From Nitrospirota bacterium (GTDB taxonomy: Bacteria > Nitrospirota > Nitrospiria > Nitrospirales > Nitrospiraceae), in contig JACRQB010000199.1 in NCBI GenBank assembly GCA_016222925.1, positions 1 through 26,053 of the forward strand: 26,053 nucleotides of DNA. Direction: 5' to 3'. Under the pieces are notes generated by a model. That model made no database searches, had not been told where the DNA came from, and worked only from the letters and a program-made list of their open reading frames with translations. The translations under genes and the position numbers were made by a program. Of this stretch, positions 1-7,740 are shown piece after piece; position 1 is the stretch's first letter; every line of letters begins with the position of its first letter.

Positions 1-1
1 A

Positions 2-547
2 CTGTACCGACCGACCCGTTTGATCTGCCAAGAAGACAAACTGCTCCAACTCTTGACCGATCTGACGGCCCATCGATTGGATCTCGTGATCGCCGACACA
101 CCAGCCCCATCGAGCATCAAGGAACACACCTACAGCCATCCCTTGGGCGAATCGGGCGTGACGCTGTTTGCCACGTCGAAGTTGGCCACGCGGTATCGTC
201 GGGGGTTTCCGCAATCGTTAAACGACGCACCTCTGCTCCTCCCTACATCCAATGCCGTGCTTCGGCGGCTGCTCGACCAATGGCTAGTCAACCATGGGCT
301 GCGTCCGAATATCGTGGGTGAGTTCGACGACAGTGCGACCTTGAAGGCCTTTGGCCAGGACGGATATGGGATTTTCCCAGGCGTATCAGTGATCGAGAAG
401 GAGATCTGCCGCCAATATCGGGTGCAGGTGGTCGGACGATTGGATAACATCAAGCAGCATTTCTACGCCATCACGGTGGAACGACGGCTGAAGCACCCCG
501 CCGTCCTCGCTCTCGTCCGGACCGCCCGACAAGAACTACTCGGCTAA
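2..547 (+). CDS. nhaR: NhaR-like LysR-family transcriptional regulator, 3' part
   Basis: The frame is open from base 2, so only the C-terminal ~181 residues are in the window and the N-terminal helix-turn-helix lies upstream. What is visible is a LysR-type effector-binding domain, with an LDLVIADTPAP stretch near the start and a C-terminal FYAITVERRLKHPAV segment that I recognise from NhaR, the activator of the Na+/H+ antiporter gene nhaA in enterobacteria. The role would be a cytoplasmic DNA-binding regulator responding to sodium or another ionic cue; that is family knowledge and the target here is unknown. It converges with the minus-strand rluF gene. Family assignment is fairly sure, the specific NhaR identity less so because the DNA-binding half is missing. 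Confidence 0.75.
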   Translation: MYRPTRLICQEDKLLQLLTDLTAHRLDLVIADTPAPSSIKEHTYSHPLGESGVTLFATSKLATRYRRGFPQSLNDAPLLLPTSNAVLRRLLDQWLVNHGLRPNIVGEFDDSATLKAFGQDGYGIFPGVSVIEKEICRQYRVQVVGRLDNIKQHFYAITVERRLKHPAVLALVRTARQELLG

Positions 548-606
548 AAACAGGCTGTCGAAAGGCCCGCCAGCGGCGGTCTTGACTGACTTCAAGACGA
601 GATCCA
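546..606. repeat. short intergenic repeat fragment with two hairpins
   Basis: This gap between the convergent nhaR and rluF genes holds two small stem-loops: CCGCC/GGCGG at 567-579 and GTCTTGA/TCAAGAC at 579-598. Its left edge shares AACAGGCTGTC with the larger inverted repeat at 1338-1462, so it may be a fragment of the same repeat family. Either hairpin could act as a terminator between the convergent genes, but neither is followed by a clear U-run, so that role is only inferred. Confidence 0.35.
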
Positions 607-1320
607 TCATAGGTGAGATCGCCCCACAGCTTGCATGAGTTGTTCTCGCTCCTGACTCCTGAGCTCTTTCCACTCACCGACGCGCAGCCCTTTGACGGTT
701 ATGTGCATAATCCTCGTCCGGTGCAACGTGGTCACGCGATAGCCAAGCGCTTGACACATGCGCCTGATTTGCCGGTTCCGTCCCTCGGTCAGGATGATGC
801 GAAACTGATCACGCCCGACACGCGTCATCTGACAGGGCCTCGTGACGCTTCCGAGAATGACGACTCCGCCGGCCATGCGATCCAGGAATGCTTGGTCGAA
901 CGGACGATCGACCTGCACGAGGTACTCCCGTTCATGTCCGAATTCGGCGCGGAGAATCTCGTTCACGATGTTCCCATCGTTCGTCAGCAAGATGAGACCA
1001 GACGAATCCTTATCCAACCGTCCGATCGGAAAAATCCGTTCCGGGTGCCCGATCTCCGCAATGATGTTGCGTGCGACCTGCGATTCGCTCGTGGTCGTCA
1101 CACCGACCGGCTTATGATACTTGATATAGAGGTTCGGCTTCCCCCACGGAATGACGCGGCCCTCTCGGGCAATGACGTCGCTTGACTCGACCTGGTCGCC
1201 GAGTTTAGCCACCCGGCCGTTGATCGTGATGATTCCTGACTCGACCAAGCGGTCCGCTTCGCGCCGGGAACAGATCCCCTGTTCCGTGAAAAACTTGTTG
1301 ATGCGAACGGTGTGAGCCAC
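607..1320 (-). CDS. rluF: 23S rRNA pseudouridine synthase, RluF/RsuA family
   Basis: A protein of 237 residues that converts a specific uridine in rRNA to pseudouridine in the cytoplasm. The N-terminal ~60 residues form an S4 RNA-binding domain (INKFFTEQGICSRREADRLV). The catalytic motif GRLDKDSSGL carries the active-site Asp near residue 103. The C-terminal half contains EGRNRQIRRMCQALGY and ERTRIM-like (HRTRIMHI) segments typical of RluF, which in E. coli modifies U2604 of 23S rRNA. The length is slightly shorter than E. coli RluF. It starts at ATG 1320. The downstream neighbour nhaR converges. An RluB/RsuA paralogue is the main alternative, but the LTNDG and NRQIRRMC motifs fit RluF best. 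Confidence 0.88.
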   Translation of the reverse strand: MAHTVRINKFFTEQGICSRREADRLVESGIITINGRVAKLGDQVESSDVIAREGRVIPWGKPNLYIKYHKPVGVTTTSESQVARNIIAEIGHPERIFPIGRLDKDSSGLILLTNDGNIVNEILRAEFGHEREYLVQVDRPFDQAFLDRMAGGVVILGSVTRPCQMTRVGRDQFRIILTEGRNRQIRRMCQALGYRVTTLHRTRIMHITVKGLRVGEWKELRSQEREQLMQAVGRSHL

Positions 1321-1337
1321 AAGAAATTAGTCTCGTC

Positions 1338-1462
1338 GCCGGATACTCAAACAGGCTGTCAGCAAGGCCGCAGCGAGCGAAGGCGCGAGTCGTACGTTTT
1401 GATGTACGTCGAGCGTCTGAGCGAGGCGAGAACGATGCGGGCGGCCTGTTTCAGTATCCGGC
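1338..1462. repeat. 125-bp imperfect inverted repeat (REP/MITE-like)
   Basis: The two ends, GCCGGATACTCAAACAGGC at 1338-1356 and GCCTGTTTCAGTATCCGGC at 1444-1462, are inverted copies with one mismatch. The symmetry continues imperfectly to a centre near 1400, where CGTAC and GTACG face each other. The whole would fold into one long hairpin. It fills the gap between rluF and the agmatinase gene and ends exactly next to the agmatinase stop codon (1463-1465). It has no coding capacity. I associate GCAAGGCCGCAGCGAGCGAA-type repeats with Nitrospira genomes, but I could not verify this. It could be a non-autonomous mobile repeat, an mRNA-stabilising element or a transcription terminator. Confidence 0.7.
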
Positions 1463-2401
1463 TTAATGTACGCGACGGCCGGCCCGGATACGACCGAGTA
1501 TGCGATAGATCAACCGTGCGATGGAAAATTGCGGCGCCACGAATCCTTCGATAGGGGCAATCTCGCTGACATCCATGCCGACAATGCCGGGCCCGTTGGC
1601 CAACGCGGTGATGAGGTTGAGGGTATCGTACCACCCGAGACCGCCCGGCTCGGGAGTGCCCAAGGCCGGCACGATGGACGCATCCAGCCCATCACAGTCG
1701 AAGGTGAGGTACACGGGCGTTCGGCAGGCCGCGACCACATCTGGTATCCAGTTCGATGCGTTACCTTCGTACGGACCGGATGGATCAAGGATCGTCGCCG
1801 CAAAAAACGTCTTGATCCGGTCCGTGGCGTCGATACGAGCGACCTCTTCCCGGCTGATCGATCGGATGCCTACCTGCACCAGCGGCAATGCATCATCCAC
1901 CACCCGCGCCATGACGCTGGCATGGCTGAACGGATTACCTTGATAGGCCTCCCGCAGGTCTCCATGGGCATCGATCTGCACCACGGTCATCTGCGGATAT
2001 CGCTTCGCATGGGCCCGGATCGCTCCCAAGGCGCCGGTGTGTTCACCCGTCAGCGTGATGAGAAACCGTCCGGTTCCGACATGCGGGGAAACAAATGCTT
2101 CAATGGCGTCGACTGCCGCACGGTCAACGCTCCCTTTGAGGTCAAGCGGTGAAGCCGTCGCAATCCCGCCCCATTCTCGAAATGGTTCAGTCCCGAGTTG
2201 TTCGTCGTAGAATTCAACCTGGGACGAGGCTTCCAAAATGGCGGAGGGGCCGTGGTCCGATCCGCGGATATAGCTGGAGGTGTACTCGTAGGGAGCAGGC
2301 AGAACGTAGACACCCGCGTGGTCCGGATGACACCAGGGTTCGTCGATGCCCAGAAAGTTATGGTCGGGCCCCTCCCAACCGACGGGAAGCGTCATGGGCA
2401 T
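1463..2401 (-). CDS. speB: agmatinase (agmatine ureohydrolase), arginase superfamily
   Basis: Cytoplasmic Mn-dependent ureohydrolase that would convert agmatine to putrescine and urea. The metal-binding signature is visible: GEHTGALGA (His 121 from the start used here), DAHGDLREA (Asp144, His146, Asp148) and TFDCDGLDAS (Asp235, Asp237). The length of 312 residues suits the family. ATG 2401 is chosen because AAGAGA lies just upstream; an in-frame ATG at 2440 would add 13 residues but has no convincing ribosome-binding site. The gene lies 60 bases after pdaD, the enzyme that makes its substrate, so the two probably form one transcript. GEH replaces the more usual GGDH of agmatinases. An arginase or guanidinobutyrase function is possible, but pdaD next door favours agmatine. 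Confidence 0.85.
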   Translation of the reverse strand: MPMTLPVGWEGPDHNFLGIDEPWCHPDHAGVYVLPAPYEYTSSYIRGSDHGPSAILEASSQVEFYDEQLGTEPFREWGGIATASPLDLKGSVDRAAVDAIEAFVSPHVGTGRFLITLTGEHTGALGAIRAHAKRYPQMTVVQIDAHGDLREAYQGNPFSHASVMARVVDDALPLVQVGIRSISREEVARIDATDRIKTFFAATILDPSGPYEGNASNWIPDVVAACRTPVYLTFDCDGLDASIVPALGTPEPGGLGWYDTLNLITALANGPGIVGMDVSEIAPIEGFVAPQFSIARLIYRILGRIRAGRRVH

Positions 2402-2461
2402 GCTTCTCTTGATGAGACCAAGGGCTGAATCGGTATGCATGCATCCAAAACCAACACGCCC

Positions 2462-3031
2462 CTACTTGCGAGACCGGGTGGGCACATTTTCTGGTGGGAT
2501 GAAGACCGCCAATGCAATGACCGTCGTCCACTTCCCCTTCTTCCCGACGGCCGACTGGGTGATATTCTGGGTCTTTACGATTTTCCCACCCATCTTGAAC
2601 ACTTGTTCACGCTCTTTCCAAGCCACATTCGGGTCGAACTCGACGCCTAAGGTCGTCGCCAGCATTTGCGCCGCGAGATCTTCCGTATACTCTCCGGTCT
2701 CCTCATCCGTCTCACCATGAGCATGGTGCTCGGAGAGATAGCCATACGTGCCGAGGTCGGTGGGCTTCGCAAGACCGACGGAGGCTGAAACCAGCTGATT
2801 GCGTTCGTTGGTTTCGGATCGGGCCATAACACAAAACGTAATCTCTCCAGGCTTCAACAGTTGCTCCCCACGCTTTCTGGGAACAACCTTGCAATGGGGC
2901 GGGAGAATGGACGACACGCTGACGAGGTTGCAGTAGGCCACACCAGCGCTGCGCAACGCTTCCTCGAAGGAGGTCAGCTTTTCCTTGTGGACCCCCACTC
3001 CTCGCGTTAAAAACATATGCTTAGGTACCAT
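2462..3031 (-). CDS. pdaD: pyruvoyl-dependent arginine decarboxylase (PvlArgDC)
   Basis: It decarboxylates arginine to agmatine using a pyruvoyl group made by self-cleavage. The cleavage motif NLVSVSSILPP is at residues 35-45, with the scissile Ser-Ser at about 40-41. The N-terminal FLTRGVGVHKEKLTSFEEAL is characteristic of the family, as is the C-terminal ETGEYTEDLAAQMLATTLG. The frame continues upstream to 3115, but GGGG at 3037-3040 sits five bases before ATG 3031, giving a typical 189-residue protein; ATG 3034 is the neighbouring alternative. It lies directly before agmatinase, so the pair encodes arginine to agmatine to putrescine. This enzyme class is common in archaea and some bacterial phyla and replaces the PLP-dependent SpeA. 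Confidence 0.9.
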   Translation of the reverse strand: MVPKHMFLTRGVGVHKEKLTSFEEALRSAGVAYCNLVSVSSILPPHCKVVPRKRGEQLLKPGEITFCVMARSETNERNQLVSASVGLAKPTDLGTYGYLSEHHAHGETDEETGEYTEDLAAQMLATTLGVEFDPNVAWKEREQVFKMGGKIVKTQNITQSAVGKKGKWTTVIALAVFIPPENVPTRSRK

Positions 3032-3187
3032 CATTTCCCCTTTCGCCTGGTAATCGGCCTCTCTGGTTGTTCGAAGGTTGTTTGGTGACGTCTTCCCAAT
3101 CGGCCAGCCAGACAAACAAACCGGACCAGATCAACTGCTGTATCAGGCGCTTGTTGTAGCAAGATTGGACTGGCTTCGCAATATCTT

Positions 3188-4642
3188 CTAGACACTTTTT
3201 TCGGGTAAATTAGGGAGGTCTTTTAAATTCACGATGAGCATGCGCGGCTCAGTCATATCTTCGATCGCAGCACGAACCCCTTCGCGTCCCAATCCGGAGT
3301 CTTTCACCCCGCCGTAGGGCATATGATCGGCGCGAAACGTGGGAATTTCATTCGCCAAGACCGCACCGACTTCCAGATGCCGAAAGGCGTAAAAAATCTT
3401 GTTGATGTCCTGCGTAAAAAGACCGGCCTGCAATCCATAGGCCGATTGATTGAGCAGCGCCACGGCCTCGCTGAGCTGACGATACGGCGTCACGGTCACG
3501 ACCGGGCCAAACACCTCCTGACACGAAACTTTCATATCGGGCTTCACATTCGACAACACCGTCGCTTCGACGAGCGAGCCCCTCCGCTTTCCTCCCAGCA
3601 ACACACGCGCCCCCTCCGCAACCGCTTCCCCGATCCAGCCCTCCACGCGCTGAGCAGCCGCATGATCGATGAGGGGGCCGATGCTCGTCGTTTCGTCGGC
3701 AGGATCTCCCACCTTCAATCGAGCGACATACATGAGCAACTTGGTCGTAAACACATCGGCGACCGAATGATGCACGAACACCCGCTGCACCGAAATGCAC
3801 GTCTGGCCGGCATACCCGAATCCGCCCACCGCGCAACGCTGGGCCGCCAGTTCAAGATCGGCATCGGGCTCGATGATCACACCGGCGTTACCACCAAGTT
3901 CGAGCGTGACTTTTTTCTTCCCACATTTGGCCTTCAGCATCCATCCCACCGAGGCACTTCCGGTGAAGCTCAGCAACGTGAATCGCGGATCGACCACCAT
4001 CCGCTCGGCAAGGGCATTGTCGCAGGGCACCACATTGAGCCCGCCCGGAGGAAGTCCCGCTTCAAGCGCGATCTCTCCGAGGAGCAACGCCGTCAACGGG
4101 GTTTGAGGCGCCGGCTTGACCAGAATCGGATTGCCCGCGGCGAGCGCCGGCGCCACTTTGTGCGCCACAAGGTTCAACGGAAAATTGAAGGGGGTAATGC
4201 CGAGAATCGGACCGATCGGAAATCGGCGGAGCATGCCAAGGTGCGTATCGAAACCAGGCGTCCAATCCAGCGGGACGACCTCCCCGGGAATGCGACGTGC
4301 CTCTTCGGCGGCGACCGTGAAGGTTTGGATTGCCCGGCTGACTTCCCGCTTCGCGTCGGTGATCGGCTTACCGGCCTCCGCCGTGATGGTCTGCGCGACC
4401 TCATCTCGCCGTCGATAGAGTAGAGCTGCGATCTGCTGGAGAATGTTGTATCTGGCATGCGCCGGAAGCTGGCCCATGGTGGTCGCCGCACTGCACGTAG
4501 ATGCGATGGCCTCATCGACATCCGATTCAGTTGCTTGGGTAACCTGGGCAACGAGCTTTCCAGTGAACGGATCAACGACCGGGGCCAAGCGCTCGCCTGA
4601 CTTCCATCGGCCATGCACGAGGAACGGACGGGATTCTTGCAC
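3188..4642 (-). CDS. NAD(P)-dependent aldehyde dehydrogenase family protein
   Basis: A complete aldehyde dehydrogenase of 484 residues, oxidising an aldehyde to a carboxylate in the cytoplasm. Catalytic features are all visible: Asn154 in TPFNFP, FTGSASVGW at 226-234 for cofactor binding, Glu248 in LELGGN, and the nucleophile Cys282 in GQTCIS. The C-terminal MPYGGVKDSGLGREG is also conserved. The start is GTG 4642; no better in-frame start exists between it and the preceding gene. Position beside polyamine genes could suggest an aminoaldehyde substrate, but the sequence resembles the broad GAPN/lactaldehyde/succinate-semialdehyde group and substrate cannot be assigned. It may be cotranscribed with the small zinc-ribbon gene 35 bases upstream. 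Confidence 0.88.
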   Translation of the reverse strand: MQESRPFLVHGRWKSGERLAPVVDPFTGKLVAQVTQATESDVDEAIASTCSAATTMGQLPAHARYNILQQIAALLYRRRDEVAQTITAEAGKPITDAKREVSRAIQTFTVAAEEARRIPGEVVPLDWTPGFDTHLGMLRRFPIGPILGITPFNFPLNLVAHKVAPALAAGNPILVKPAPQTPLTALLLGEIALEAGLPPGGLNVVPCDNALAERMVVDPRFTLLSFTGSASVGWMLKAKCGKKKVTLELGGNAGVIIEPDADLELAAQRCAVGGFGYAGQTCISVQRVFVHHSVADVFTTKLLMYVARLKVGDPADETTSIGPLIDHAAAQRVEGWIGEAVAEGARVLLGGKRRGSLVEATVLSNVKPDMKVSCQEVFGPVVTVTPYRQLSEAVALLNQSAYGLQAGLFTQDINKIFYAFRHLEVGAVLANEIPTFRADHMPYGGVKDSGLGREGVRAAIEDMTEPRMLIVNLKDLPNLPEKSV

Positions 4643-4677
4643 TGGAGGACTCGCTGGAGTCTGTGACGAGGTTGGTG

Positions 4678-4950
4678 TTAGTCCGCTGCTTCAACCGGCG
4701 CAGCGGCTTCAGCGGCAGGTTGAGCAACTGTGGCTGTTTCTTGTGCGGCAACGGCCTTGCCGATCAGTTCTTCCGTGCCCCAATCGCGGATCGCCTCCAA
4801 GGTAAAGCCCTCGTAGGTCGATACTCCGTGACACGACGGACAGTCCGGCATCGGAACTTTTCTATAGAAGACTTCGGTCAGGCACGACATACAGACCCAG
4901 AAGTCGTCAGCGCGATGGGAAACGGGCCAGAACGATTGCATCGAATCCAT
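4678..4950 (-). CDS. small zinc-ribbon hypothetical protein
   Basis: A 90-residue protein with two CxxC pairs, CMSCLTEV at about 20-27 and DCPSCHG at about 36-42, which would bind one zinc ion as a ribbon. The C-terminal third is Ala/Pro/Glu-rich (AAQETATVAQPAAEAAAPVE) and probably disordered. I do not recognise a named family. The zinc ribbon suggests a nucleic-acid or protein-binding role but nothing specific. It starts at ATG 4950; an in-frame ATG three codons later is possible. It lies just upstream of the aldehyde dehydrogenase on the same strand and may share its transcript. Confidence 0.7.
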   Translation of the reverse strand: MDSMQSFWPVSHRADDFWVCMSCLTEVFYRKVPMPDCPSCHGVSTYEGFTLEAIRDWGTEELIGKAVAAQETATVAQPAAEAAAPVEAAD

Positions 4951-5047
4951 AGAGGCACCCTACCTTTATTGTCGAAGAGGACTATCGTACCTGCGTGCCG
5001 ATGTCAACAGCACGCGCAAAGATTCACGCGGCTCCGGCGCAGTTCAG

Positions 5048-5518
5048 CTATTTTTTCTCACCCGCCAGAAGCCGATCGATTTCCTCTGCGAACATCTCGA
5101 ATGGAAAGGCTCCAGGGATCGCGACCGCCGGCTCTTTGTCCGTCGGTTCACTGGCCGTTCGCACAAGGACAAACCCAGGAGTTCCGTGAAACCCCCATTG
5201 GTTGGCTTCCTGACGGTCTTCAAAAATCGCCTTCGTATACCGCCCCTCGTTTACGCACCGTTCAAACGCAGGCTGATCCAAACTAAGCGCCACAGCATGG
5301 CGGAGATAGACTTGCTTGCCCAATTGGCCCCCTTCGGCAAACAATCGATCATGCATCGACCAATACTGCCCTTGTGCGCCGGCACATCGGGCGGCCATCG
5401 CGGCATCTACCCCGGAACCTTGATCCCCGCGTGGAAAATCGCGGTAGATAAATCGAACTTTCCCCGTGTCGACATAACGAGCTTGAATCCGTGGCCACGT
5501 CTGTTTGAAAAATTTCAC
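5048..5518 (-). pseudogene. 5'-truncated DsbA-like thioredoxin-fold gene
   Basis: The 156 residues match the C-terminal part of DsbA/DSBA-like oxidoreductases: FFKQTWPRIQARYVDTGKVR followed by FIYRDFPRG, then an alpha-helical insert and a GFHGTPGFVLVR segment carrying the cis-Pro loop. The first beta strand, the signal peptide and the first active-site Cys are missing. Reading upstream in frame gives only IEWYC before TGA 5536-5534, which is also the stop codon of the DHS-like gene. The codon where the first Cys of CxxC should be is Glu. Only a GTG (5518) is available as a start. I read it as a decayed remnant left by a deletion joining it to the preceding gene. A functional redox-inactive domain cannot be excluded, since the remaining frame is open over 150 codons. 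Confidence 0.65.
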
Positions 5519-5533
5519 ACAATACCACTCGAT

Positions 5534-6538
5534 TCATGGGCGACGCACCGCGCCGGCCTTCTTTCGCTCAAGAATCCCCATCATCAACAAAGGCCAGACA
5601 ACCGTGGCATCACTTAAGACTTCAGCGAATCGCCCACCGTCTTTGGGAGTCACAAACTTTCCCCAGGACAGTCCCTCTTGATACGTACAGCCACTGAGCC
5701 CTCCCCAGTAATCCGGTTCAGGACAAATTCGCACCCCGTAATGAAATCGAGGCGGCTTCACGTTCAGGCCCAACCGGAGATTACCGATTTCAATATATGG
5801 ACCGACCTGTTGCGCCCAGTTCCGAGGAACCCCTCCGCCGATCGTGAAAATTCCAAGTCGTTTAGCGGAAAGGACATGGTCAGCGTAGCTGTTGAGATCG
5901 AGATACGGATTGAATGAGGGACACGATTGATGGATCGCTCGTAAAATGTCCAGATCTCTCCCGGGCCCGACCTGAGCTCGAGCTCGATCGACCTCCCGAG
6001 CCATCGCCCAGGTTCCCATGTCCAGTCCCACTTCCGAGTCAGTGAACGCCGGGATATAGACCGGCACCTTTTTCATGTAGGCGCTTTTCAGAATTCCGTC
6101 GCTATCTAACTCCTCCGCCAGCGTCTTCCCAATCTCCCTCGTGAGGACAGCCGACGACAGCGGCTGATCCTGATCGAGACGCTTCAATGTTTGCGCGACG
6201 ACGTGCTCGACATAATTCAAATTCGATTCCATCTCAAGCGTGTCGTAGACGCGATTGTACCCTTTCCGAAAGAGCTCTTCGTCACTCATCACAGGATCGT
6301 GGCGATAATGCGTCTTGCCGACCGACTCACTGAGGCCATGCGCCATTAAGGCCCCGGTCGAAATGATGCATTGCACCATGCCTTCATCGATCATCTTCGT
6401 GATGATCTTCCCCATCTTGGCAATTGTCATCGCACCGGACAAGGTCATCACAACATGGCAGTCAGGGTCCTCGATCATCTCCCACAGCACATCGAACGCG
6501 TGGCCGAGATGCCGTCCTCCGAACGCGGTCTTGCCCAT
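5534..6538 (-). CDS. deoxyhypusine synthase-like protein
   Basis: A 334-residue member of the deoxyhypusine synthase fold family, which in bacteria is thought to act in polyamine (for example homospermidine) synthesis rather than eIF5A modification. Recognisable segments include TLSGAMTIAKMGKIITKMID, IISTGALMAHGL, FTIGGGVPRNWAQQ and YWGGLSGCTYQEGLSWGKF. In eukaryotic DHS a catalytic Lys follows the GGG loop; here the position reads VPRN, so Arg appears in its place. ATG 6538 is the first in-frame ATG after an upstream TGA. Homologous-looking sequence (ELTEPTDLLEA) continues 11 codons before it, so the true N-terminus may be disrupted or use a rare start. No clear ribosome-binding site precedes ATG 6538. 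It belongs with speB and pdaD functionally. Confidence 0.8.
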   Translation of the reverse strand: MGKTAFGGRHLGHAFDVLWEMIEDPDCHVVMTLSGAMTIAKMGKIITKMIDEGMVQCIISTGALMAHGLSESVGKTHYRHDPVMSDEELFRKGYNRVYDTLEMESNLNYVEHVVAQTLKRLDQDQPLSSAVLTREIGKTLAEELDSDGILKSAYMKKVPVYIPAFTDSEVGLDMGTWAMAREVDRARAQVGPGRDLDILRAIHQSCPSFNPYLDLNSYADHVLSAKRLGIFTIGGGVPRNWAQQVGPYIEIGNLRLGLNVKPPRFHYGVRICPEPDYWGGLSGCTYQEGLSWGKFVTPKDGGRFAEVLSDATVVWPLLMMGILERKKAGAVRRP

Positions 6539-7029
6539 TGCTTCGAGCAGATCGGTTGGTTCCGTCAGTTCTCACAAGCTTGCAGGACATGACATGTTCA
6601 GTCTCTCTGAATTCGGAACGTGAAATGAATTGTCCCACTGCATCAGCAAGTAGTGGATCGGCAACGGGCGCGAAGGACGGTATCCTAACCGAGCTGCTGG
6701 AGGCCTTTATCCGGTGGCCGTCAAGCTCGATAAAACAATAAAGAGGTTTCGGCACGCACGAGCGAGATTCGGAGAAGAACACAACTACTCGACGTGCTTA
6801 TCCGTCCGCCGCAATTAAAGAAGTGGCAGGCATGGGCAAGCATCGTTTCGATAAGAAGCGTGTGGGTTGAAAGCTCTATCCGGTCGCCACAGTTGTGATA
6901 CTGCTTTCAAAATGGACCGGCTCTCACGAAGTGCGGTATCAAAAAAAGAAAGCACTGGAGGCGCTTATCCGCCCGCTTAATGAAGAGAGCCTTCACCTGA
7001 ATAACGGGCGGTCCACACAACGTGCGGCT
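6539..7029. other. 491-bp non-coding gap with degenerate repeats
   Basis: No convincing gene is visible between the DHS-like gene and the left attachment copy. Four related motifs of the form GGMGCNTTATCCGNCCGC or its variants occur at about 6699-6720, 6791-6812, 6871-6892 and 6953-6977, roughly 80-90 bases apart. Only TATCCG is strictly shared. They could be remnants of a repeat array. The frame that crosses 6895-7131 is a fusion of chromosomal sequence, tRNA antisense and element sequence and is not a gene. Confidence 0.4.
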
Positions 7030-7074
7030 TGGTGGTCCCAACGGGATTCGAACCCGTGTTTAAGCCTTGAGAGG
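7030..7074. repeat. left attachment-site copy (tRNA-Glu 3' half)
   Basis: These 45 bases are identical to 23645-23689, in the same orientation. They correspond, on the minus strand, to the anticodon loop through CCA end of tRNA-Glu(CTC). The tRNA 5' half is absent here, so this is a fragment created by site-specific integration. Identity breaks immediately on both sides (T versus G before, A versus G after). Confidence 0.93.
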
Positions 7075-7416
7075 ACCGACCAAACTGAAGAAAATCAACA
7101 AGATGATACTCCCAAGATTTCCGATGAGTAGCCTAGTTTTACAATGGGTTACAAGACCTGTGTCCTATGTAGGACAGTGCTTAGGTCACTACTGTTGCCA
7201 ACGAGCCGAAGGGTTTCAGCATCCCGACTGATATCACCACGCAGCCCGTCACAGGAGAAACGGCAGTGTGTGGAAGGCATCGTGTTCCACTTGACCGGAG
7301 CCTTGAGACGGATAACCCCTTTGCTTATGCCCAACCTCTTCGATCTGTATTCTGGTCAGCTGGACGTGGTGTGGTACTCGTAGAATTCCACCTCAAGCTT
7401 GCGGAGGCAAATTCGC
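7075..7416. other. gene-free left end of the element
   Basis: No supported gene lies in these ~340 bases. The first 57 bases (to TAG 7129-7131) are in frame with the integrase in the circular form and would supply its alternative C-terminus. A perfect small palindrome GTCCTATGTAGGAC lies near 7165-7178. Integrase arm-type sites would be expected here, but I cannot identify them. Confidence 0.5.
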
Positions 7417-7704
7417 ATGGGATACACTGAGGGCATGCCTACAGTGGTTCACCCTCATATCACAAGCGATCCAAACATTTGTGGTGGGAGCCCGTGTATT
7501 GAAGGAACGCGCATTACCGTGCGAACCATTGCGATCTACGCGTTGCATCACGGGCAGACTCCGGAAGAGCTACTCACGCACTATCCTCACCTCAGTCTCG
7601 CATCGATTTATGATGCACTGTCCTATTACTACGACAATCGTGCCGTACTCGATAAGGACATTGCCGAGCATCTGTCAGCCCCGGAAATAGATTCCCGGTT
7701 ATAA
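7417..7704 (+). CDS. DUF433 family protein, putative antitoxin
   Basis: A 95-residue protein with the DUF433 signature: HPHITSDPNICGGSPCIEGT followed by RITVRTIAIY and a helical LSLASIYDALSYYYD segment. The family adopts a winged/homeodomain-like HTH fold and is commonly found next to DUF5615 PIN-like proteins as the presumed antitoxin. ATG 7417 is chosen because GGAGG (7403-7407) lies nine bases upstream; the ATG at 7435, where the conserved domain begins, has GAGGG too close. It is followed after 36 bases by the DUF5615 gene on the same strand, consistent with a two-gene operon, perhaps autoregulated. Confidence 0.85.
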   Translation: MGYTEGMPTVVHPHITSDPNICGGSPCIEGTRITVRTIAIYALHHGQTPEELLTHYPHLSLASIYDALSYYYDNRAVLDKDIAEHLSAPEIDSRL

Positions 7705-7740
7705 TCCCACACCCCCGTCTTTCCTCATGAACCTTGTGGC

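Noticed and set aside
613..1185. Plus-strand frame opposite rluF
   Set aside because: Antisense shadow of a well-supported pseudouridine synthase.
1466..2152. Plus-strand frame opposite agmatinase
   Set aside because: Antisense shadow; the minus-strand gene has the full metal-binding signature.
3323..4423. Long plus-strand frame (366 codons) opposite the aldehyde dehydrogenase
   Set aside because: It is a shadow of a clear aldehyde dehydrogenase with all catalytic residues; composition is Arg/His-rich as expected for an antisense frame in GC-rich DNA.
5525..5540. Selenocysteine or readthrough fusion of the DHS-like protein with the DsbA-like frame
   Set aside because: The two parts belong to unrelated families, no SECIS-like hairpin is evident, and the TGA fits the expected DHS end.
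6690..6990. Integron attC-like sites
   Set aside because: The motifs lack the GTTRRRY/RYYYAAC core sites and paired arms, and there is no IntI.
6895..7131. Open frame containing WWSQRDSNPCLSLER
   Set aside because: This is tRNA antisense plus flanking sequence joined by integration; not a gene in this configuration. Its 3' part matters only as the alternative integrase tail.
7144..7383. 79-codon frame at the left end of the element
   Set aside because: No ribosome-binding site, Arg/Ser/Leu-rich composition and no recognisable motif.
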